Positions 59,390 through 64,000 of a stretch of DNA of 64,000 bases are shown piece by piece (within the stretch, counting starts at the first letter, position 1; the number at the start of each line of letters is the position of its first letter). Location: the NCBI RefSeq assembly GCF_036226765.1, contig NZ_CP109017.1:5333001-5397000 (forward strand), in the 5' to 3' direction. Made by a program: the position numbers and the translations under genes. The notes under the pieces are model-generated. The model had not been told where the DNA came from and ran no database searches. It saw only the letters and a program-made list of their open reading frames with translations. The stretch is from Streptomyces sp. NBC_00670 (GTDB taxonomy: Bacteria > Actinomycetota > Actinomycetes > Streptomycetales > Streptomycetaceae).

Positions 59390-59525
59390 CGCGTCATCGC
59401 AACCGGCTCGGGCCGGGGAGGGCCACCGCGCCCGCCCCGGCCCGCAGTCGTTTCCAGGCGCCCCGGAGCCGTCCCCGACGTCCCGGGTGCCCGTCCCCGA
59501 CGTTTCGGACAGGAGATCTTCCACA

Positions 59526-60197
59526 GTGCAGCTGGTAGTCGCACGGATCGGCCGCGCCCACGGCATCAAGGGCGAGGTCACCGTCGAGGTCCGTACCGAC
59601 GAGCCGGAGCTCCGGCTCGCCCCCGGCGCCGTACTCGCCACCGACCCGGCCTCCGCGGGCCCCCTCACCATCGAGACCGGCCGGGTGCACAGCGGCCGGC
59701 TGCTCCTGCGCTTCGAGGGCGTGCGCGACCGCACCGCCGCCGAGGCCCTGCGCAACACCGTCCTGATCGCCGACGTCGACCCCGACGAGCTGCCCGAGGG
59801 CGAGGACGAGTACTACGACCACCAGCTCATCGACCTCGACGTCGTCACCGAGGACGGCACCGAGGTCGGCCGCATCACCGAGGTCTCCCACCTGCCCTCG
59901 CAGGACCTGTTCGTCGTGGAACGCCCGGACGGCACCGAGGTGATGATCCCCTTCGTCGAGGAGATCGTCACCGTCATCGACCTCGCCGAGCAGAAGGCCG
60001 TCATCGACCCGCCGCCCGGGCTGATCGACGACCGCGCGGAAATCGCCTCCGCGCGCGCGGACGACGCCGCCCCCAAGGGCGATGCCGCTCCTGAGGACGA
60101 CGCCGCCCCTGAGGGCGATGCGGCTCCTGAGGGCGACGAAAACGCCGCCGGCAAGGACGACGACGCCCCCGGCGAGACCCCGGGAGCGCGGGCGTGA
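59526..60197 (+). CDS. rimM: Ribosome maturation factor RimM
   Basis: A 223-residue assembly factor for the 30S head, acting with S19. N-terminal RimM domain: LVVARIGRAHGIKGEVTVE, then LLLRFEGVRDRTAAEALRN. PRC-barrel: YYDHQLIDLDVVTEDGTEVG and VERPDGTEVMIPFVEEIV. An acidic Ala/Pro/Asp tail of about 45 residues (GDAAPEDDAAPEGD) is a genus-type extension. GTG at 59526 after ACAGGAG. The stop overlaps the trmD start region. Confidence 0.96.
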   Translation: MQLVVARIGRAHGIKGEVTVEVRTDEPELRLAPGAVLATDPASAGPLTIETGRVHSGRLLLRFEGVRDRTAAEALRNTVLIADVDPDELPEGEDEYYDHQLIDLDVVTEDGTEVGRITEVSHLPSQDLFVVERPDGTEVMIPFVEEIVTVIDLAEQKAVIDPPPGLIDDRAEIASARADDAAPKGDAAPEDDAAPEGDAAPEGDENAAGKDDDAPGETPGARA

Positions 60198-61030
60198 TGC
60201 GGCTCGACGTCGTCACGATCTTCCCCGAGTACCTGGACCCCCTGAACGTCTCCCTCGTCGGCAAGGCCCGCGCCGGCGGCCGGCTCGATGTGCACGTGCA
60301 CGACCTGCGGTCCTGGACCTACGACCGTCACAACACCGTCGACGACACCCCCTACGGCGGCGGCCCCGGCATGGTCATGAAGACCGAACCGTGGGGCGAC
60401 GCCCTGGACACCGTCCTCGCCGACGGCTACGAGGACGGCGCCCACGGCCCCGTCCTCGTCGTCCCCACGCCCAGCGGGCGGCCCTTCACCCAGGAGCTCG
60501 CCGCCGAGCTGTCGCAGCGCCCCTGGCTGGTCTTCACGCCCGCGCGCTACGAGGGCATCGACCGCCGGGTCACCGACGAGTACGCGCGGCGGCTGCCCGT
60601 CTACGAGGTGTCCATCGGCGACTACGTCCTGGCCGGCGGCGAGGCGGCCGTCCTGGTGATCACCGAGGCCGTCGCCCGGCTGCTCCCCGGCGTCCTCGGC
60701 AACGCCGAGTCCCACCGCGACGACTCCTTCGCCCCCGGCGCCATGGCGAGCCTCCTGGAGGGCCCCGTCTACACCAAGCCGCCCCACTGGCGCGGCCACG
60801 GCATCCCCGAGGTGCTGCTCAGCGGTCACCACGGGAAGATCGCCCGCTGGCGCCGTGACGAGGCCCTCAGGCGCACCAGCGCCCACCGCCCCGACCTCAT
60901 CGAGGGCTGCCCGCCCGCCGCCTTCGACAAGAAGGACCGCGAGATGCTCTCCATCCTCGGCTGGGCCCCCGACCCCGAGGGGGAGCCCCACGGCCGATTT
61001 TGGCGCAGGCCGCACGACGTGGAAGAATAG
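60197..61030 (+). CDS. trmD: tRNA (guanine(37)-N(1))-methyltransferase TrmD
   Basis: Methylates G37 next to the anticodon, preventing frameshifts. It has 277 residues of the SPOUT fold. Motifs: MRLDVVTIFPEYLDPL at the start, DDTPYGGGPGMVMK (about 49-62), FTPARYEGIDRRV and SIGDYVLAGGEAA (SAM knot). ATG at 60197; GTG 60194 is possible. It overlaps the rimM stop. Confidence 0.97.
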   Translation: MRLDVVTIFPEYLDPLNVSLVGKARAGGRLDVHVHDLRSWTYDRHNTVDDTPYGGGPGMVMKTEPWGDALDTVLADGYEDGAHGPVLVVPTPSGRPFTQELAAELSQRPWLVFTPARYEGIDRRVTDEYARRLPVYEVSIGDYVLAGGEAAVLVITEAVARLLPGVLGNAESHRDDSFAPGAMASLLEGPVYTKPPHWRGHGIPEVLLSGHHGKIARWRRDEALRRTSAHRPDLIEGCPPAAFDKKDREMLSILGWAPDPEGEPHGRFWRRPHDVEE

Positions 61031-61166
61031 GCCGCTGTTGTCCGGAGTCCGGCGCGCGCCCCTGCCACAGGGGGACACGACGCCCGCCCCGACCCCGACG
61101 GCAACCATCCTTCATCGCACTCGTTCCGTTGATGACCTGTGGCATCAGCGAAGAAAGCAGATTGAC

Positions 61167-61517
61167 ATGTCCCACCTGCTCGACACCGTCGACGCCGCGT
61201 CGCTGCGCAGCGACGTCCCGAACTTCCGCCCGGGCGACACCGTCAACGTCCACGTGCGCGTCATCGAGGGCAACCGCTCCCGTGTGCAGCAGTTCAAGGG
61301 CGTCGTCATCCGCCGCCAGGGCTCCGGCGTCCGCGAGACCTTCACGGTCCGCAAGGTCTCCTTCTCCGTCGGCGTCGAGCGCACCTTCCCGGTGCACACC
61401 CCGATCGTGGAGAAGATCGAGCTCGTCACCCGCGGCGACGTGCGCCGCGCCAAGCTGTACTACCTCCGTGAGCTGCGCGGCAAGGCCGCGAAGATCAAGG
61501 AGAAGCGCGACAACTGA
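61167..61517 (+). CDS. rplS: 50S ribosomal protein L19
   Basis: A 116-residue ribosomal protein at the subunit interface. Typical segments: VPNFRPGDTVNVHVRVIEG, GVVIRRQGSG, TFTVRKVSFSVGVERTFP and RRAKLYYLRELRGKAAKI. ATG at 61167 with AAAGCAG upstream. Last gene of the rpsP operon; a hairpin follows. Confidence 0.97.
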   Translation: MSHLLDTVDAASLRSDVPNFRPGDTVNVHVRVIEGNRSRVQQFKGVVIRRQGSGVRETFTVRKVSFSVGVERTFPVHTPIVEKIELVTRGDVRRAKLYYLRELRGKAAKIKEKRDN

Positions 61518-61553
61518 GCGCGCTGCCGGACGCACCCGCGGGCGCGGTCGGCG

Positions 61554-61573
61554 AGTGCGCCGAGGGGCGCACT
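61554..61573 (+). terminator. Hairpin after rplS
   Basis: AGTGCGCC (61554-61561) pairs with GGCGCACT (61566-61573), 36 bases after the rplS stop and 40 bases before sipW. Moderate stem, no T-run. Confidence 0.55.
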
Positions 61574-61613
61574 GACGGGGTCCACATCGCGGGCCGGATA
61601 GCATCTGGCCCCG

Positions 61614-62366
61614 ATGGACACCGAAACACCGCACGTGGAACGCGACCGTTCCTCCCGCCTCCCCGACTCCGAGGATCCCTCGGACACGGAGGGGCCGGAG
61701 GAGCGGTCGCGTTTTTCGTGGGCCTCCCGCGCTTCGTCGGCCTCCCGCGTGTCGGGGATCTCCCGCGCCGTGCGAGGGCTCCCCGGCGGGCGTCTCACGC
61801 TCGGCGCGCTGCTCTGCCTGCTCGCCCTCCTGCTGTTCAGCACCTTCGTCGCCCAGCCGTTCGAAATTCCCAGCGGTTCCATGGAGAACGGATTGAGGAT
61901 CGGGGACCGCGTTCTCGTAAATAAGTTGGCGTACCGTTTCGGTGCACCGCCGCGGCGCGGCGATGTCGTCGTGTTCGACGGGGCGGGGAACTTCGGAAAC
62001 GGGGACTACGTCAAACGCGTTGTCGGTGTGGGCGGCGACCATGTGGTCTGCTGCGACAAGGAGGGGAGGCTCGAGGTGAACGGCCGGCCGGTCGACGAGT
62101 CGTCGTTTCTGCATCCCGGTGACACTCCGTCCGACGTCCCCTTCGACGTCGTCGTGCCCGAGGGCAGGATCTTCGTCCTCGGCGACCACCGTGCGGACTC
62201 CAGCGACTCCCGGGACCGCCTGGGCGCGCCCGGCGGCGGCATGGTCCCGGTCGGCGACGTGATCGGGCGGGCCGAGTGGATCGTGTGGCCCGCGGGGCAC
62301 TGGACGCACCTGGAGCGGCCCGGCGCCTACGCGCGCGTGCCCGCCGCGGACGGTGCCCATGGGTAA
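61614..62366 (+). CDS. sipW: Type I signal peptidase SipW
   Basis: A 250-residue membrane protease that removes signal peptides from exported proteins. An acidic cytosolic leader (about 1-55) precedes one transmembrane helix (about 61-79). The catalytic Ser is S89 in IPSGSM, and the general-base Lys is K134 in DYVKRVVGVGG. Box E is GDHRADSSDSR. No C-terminal membrane anchor. Several codons around 61910-61930 (GTA AAT AAG TTG) are unusually AT-rich for this genome. First of a tandem cluster of signal peptidases, as in other streptomycetes. Confidence 0.94.
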   Translation: MDTETPHVERDRSSRLPDSEDPSDTEGPEERSRFSWASRASSASRVSGISRAVRGLPGGRLTLGALLCLLALLLFSTFVAQPFEIPSGSMENGLRIGDRVLVNKLAYRFGAPPRRGDVVVFDGAGNFGNGDYVKRVVGVGGDHVVCCDKEGRLEVNGRPVDESSFLHPGDTPSDVPFDVVVPEGRIFVLGDHRADSSDSRDRLGAPGGGMVPVGDVIGRAEWIVWPAGHWTHLERPGAYARVPAADGAHG

Positions 62367-63459
62367 CCGGGGCCGACCCCGCGGAGCGGGCCCCAGCGGT
62401 TCCGCCGCGGACAATCTGCTGCCCACCGGCTCCCGCCGGGCCGGCGCACCGGCCGGCGGCGGGCCCACCGGGCGCAGCCGGGCCGAGCGGCGCAAGCTGC
62501 AGCGCAAGGTCAAGCGCAAGCGGCGGCGCAGCGCCGTGCGGGAGATACCGATCCTTGTCGGCGTCGCGGTCCTGATCGCGCTGGTCCTCAAGACCTTCCT
62601 CGTCCAGGCGTTCGTGATCCCGTCGGGCTCCATGGAGAACACGATCCAGATCGGCGACCGGGTCGTCGTCGACAAGCTCACCCCCTGGTTCGGCTCCGAG
62701 CCCGAGCGCGGCGACGTGGTGGTCTTCCGCGACCCGGGGAACTGGCTCGCGGGCGAGAAGACCACCAAGAAGGACGACCCCGTCGTCGTCAAGCAGATCA
62801 AGCAGGGCCTCGTCGCCATCGGCCTGCTGCCCTCCGACAACGACCGGGACCTCATCAAGCGGGTCGTGGCCATCGGCGGCGACACCGTCAAGTGCTGCGA
62901 CAGCGACGGCCGTATGACGGTGAACGGCATGCCCCTGGACGAGCCGTACATTCACCCGGGGAACAAACCTTCGGACTTCGCCTTCTCGGTCACCGTGCCG
63001 CAGGGCCGGCTCTGGGTCATGGGCGACCACCGCGCCAACTCGGCCGACTCCCGCTACCACCGTTCCGAGAAGTACGGCGGCACGGTCTCGGAGAAGTCCG
63101 TCGTCGGCCGCGCGGTCGGCATCGTCTGGCCGTTCGGGCACTGGACGCGGCTGCGGGAGCCGAACACGTATGCGTCGGTGCCGAACGGGACGGCCACCGC
63201 GTCGGCCGCGTCGCATAGGGTGGCGTCCTCGGACCGAAACGGAATGATCCCTCTCCCGACCCCTGCGGAACTCCCGCTCGTTATGGGAGTGGTGGGCCTG
63301 CGCCGACGGTGGCGCGGGCGGCGGCACAAGGTGAGGAGTGGATGTGGGGGATTTGGCGGTCGGCGCGCGGTCCGGACAGGATGGTCCGGAAGACGAGCCC
63401 GAGCGATCCGACGGAACGGCGTCCCCGGCAATGAAAGACACCGCGTACCCCGGGAGTGA
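62359..63459 (+). CDS. sipX: Type I signal peptidase SipX
   Basis: A 366-residue signal peptidase. A long basic leader (RKLQRKVKRKRRR at about 46-58) precedes the transmembrane helix (about 64-82). Catalytic S91 lies in IPSGSM and K167 in DLIKRVVAIGG; GDHRANSADSR follows. A hydrophobic segment TPAELPLVMGVVGL near 310 may be a second anchor. The last 39 residues overlap the start of the next gene and are Arg/Gly-rich, so they look like read-through rather than a conserved tail. ATG at 62359 (GTG 62353 possible), overlapping sipW. Confidence 0.93.
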   Translation: MGNRGRPRGAGPSGSAADNLLPTGSRRAGAPAGGGPTGRSRAERRKLQRKVKRKRRRSAVREIPILVGVAVLIALVLKTFLVQAFVIPSGSMENTIQIGDRVVVDKLTPWFGSEPERGDVVVFRDPGNWLAGEKTTKKDDPVVVKQIKQGLVAIGLLPSDNDRDLIKRVVAIGGDTVKCCDSDGRMTVNGMPLDEPYIHPGNKPSDFAFSVTVPQGRLWVMGDHRANSADSRYHRSEKYGGTVSEKSVVGRAVGIVWPFGHWTRLREPNTYASVPNGTATASAASHRVASSDRNGMIPLPTPAELPLVMGVVGLRRRWRGRRHKVRSGCGGFGGRRAVRTGWSGRRARAIRRNGVPGNERHRVPRE

Positions 63460-64000
63460 CCCCGGGGACGGCGAGCACACCGGTCCCACCGAAGCGGCAC
63501 CCGGCCCCGGGGACGGCGGCTCCGGCACCACGGAGAGCGGCGGCTCCCGGAAGGGCGGCCCGAAGAAACCGCGCTCCTTCTGGAAGGAGCTGCCGCTGCT
63601 CATCGGCATCGCGCTGGTGCTCGCGCTGCTGATCAAGACCTTCCTGGTGCAGGCGTTCTCGATCCCGTCGGCCTCCATGGAGAACACCCTCCAGATCGGC
63701 GACCGGGTCCTCGTCGACAAGCTCACCCCCTGGTTCGGCTCCGAGCCCGACCGCGGCGAGGTCGTCGTCTTCCACGACCCCGACAACTGGCTCGCGGGCG
63801 AGCCCACGCCCACCCCCAACCCGGTGCAGCGGGTCCTCGGCTGGATCGGCCTGATGCCGTCGGCCAACGAGAAGGACCTCATCAAGCGGGTCATCGGCGT
63901 CGCCGGCGACACCATCGAGTGCAACGGCACCGGCCCGCTGAAGGTCAACGGCAAGCCTCTCGACGAGACGTCGTACGTCTACGCCGGGAACACCCCGTGC
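63344..64000 (+). CDS. sipY: Type I signal peptidase (SipY), 3' truncated by window edge
   Basis: The frame runs to the window end; 219 residues are visible. Start GTG 63344 follows GAGGAG, and an in-frame ATG at 63431 is an alternative. The leader is acidic then Pro/Gly-rich (GARSGQDGPEDEPERSDG; GGSRKGGPKKPRSFWK). One transmembrane helix lies at about 85-103 (LLIGIALVLALLIKTFLV). Catalytic S111 is in IPSASM (Ala replaces the usual Gly), and Lys181 in DLIKRVIGVAGD. It overlaps the 3' end of sipX by 116 bases. Third peptidase of the cluster. Confidence 0.93.
   Translation, partial: MGDLAVGARSGQDGPEDEPERSDGTASPAMKDTAYPGSDPGDGEHTGPTEAAPGPGDGGSGTTESGGSRKGGPKKPRSFWKELPLLIGIALVLALLIKTFLVQAFSIPSASMENTLQIGDRVLVDKLTPWFGSEPDRGEVVVFHDPDNWLAGEPTPTPNPVQRVLGWIGLMPSANEKDLIKRVIGVAGDTIECNGTGPLKVNGKPLDETSYVYAGNTPC

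Noticed and set aside
62359..64000. sipX-sipY as one frameshifted gene
   Set aside because: Each has its own membrane helix and complete catalytic Ser/Lys pair, so they are separate genes despite the overlap.

Overview
The window is a high-GC actinomycete chromosome segment, almost certainly Streptomyces. Evidence: third-position G/C bias, frequent GTG and TTG starts, and a gene order that, from memory, matches the conserved core around SCO5550-SCO5599 of S. coelicolor (ndgR-leuCD-hupS, cofC, plsC-gpsA-ddlA, thiLD, recG, coaD, rpmF-rnc-mutM, smc, glcP, ftsY, nsdA, amtB-glnK-glnD, ffh, rpsP-rimM-trmD-rplS, a run of signal peptidases). No rRNA, CRISPR array, transposase or phage gene was seen.

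Layout. 1-5.0 kb: accessory type I restriction-modification genes, the 3' part of hsdS (visibly more AT-rich than the rest) and a complete hsdR, separated by two strong hairpins; hsdM must lie upstream of the window. 5.1-8.2 kb: a small membrane protein, an FAD monooxygenase divergent from a TetR regulator with a clear shared operator, and a DUF4241 protein. 8.35-8.88 kb: five tRNA genes (Gln, Glu, Glu, Gln, Glu). 8.9-10.2 kb: a MerR regulator divergent from a DUF4188 gene. 10.3-15.9 kb: ndgR/leuCD with an operator, a small conserved protein, hupS, and a cofC operon. 16-24.3 kb: plsC-gpsA, ddlA, a DUF3515 lipoprotein, a stand-alone Lrp ligand-binding domain, thiLD, rpmB and a DAK2-domain protein. 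24.3-27.2 kb: recG carrying an in-frame intein. 27.4-32.3 kb: an HSP90-like gene coupled to a large TPR gene. 32.4-40.1 kb: rsmD-coaD, a DivIVA-like protein, DUF177-rpmF-rnc, mutM, HxlR, a CAP-domain protein, acyP and a small coiled-coil protein. 40.4-49.9 kb: smc, glcP, ftsY, a Prim-Pol family protein and nsdA. 50-54.5 kb: the nitrogen operon amtB-glnK-glnD behind a tandem GlnR box. 54.6-64 kb: ffh, a methyltransferase, an HExxH protein, the rpsP-khpA-rimM-trmD-rplS ribosome operon, and three tandem type I signal peptidases, the last cut by the window end.

The genes are mostly housekeeping and group by task: leucine synthesis and its regulator; thiamine and F420 cofactors; phospholipid and cell-wall precursors; chromosome organisation (HupS, SMC, RecG); protein targeting (FtsY, Ffh, SipW/X/Y); nitrogen sensing; ribosome and tRNA maturation.

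The main discovery is the 239-residue intein inside RecG. It interrupts the Walker A motif between Lys and Thr, starts with Ala, and carries the Trp/Cys/Thr triplet of class 3 inteins around a decayed LAGLIDADG core. Other points of interest are the HSP90-TPR pair, twin symmetric operators at the MerR/DUF4188 locus, a 24-bp duplication across the start of the DivIVA-like gene, a long sipX-sipY overlap, and a family of interspersed palindromic repeats.
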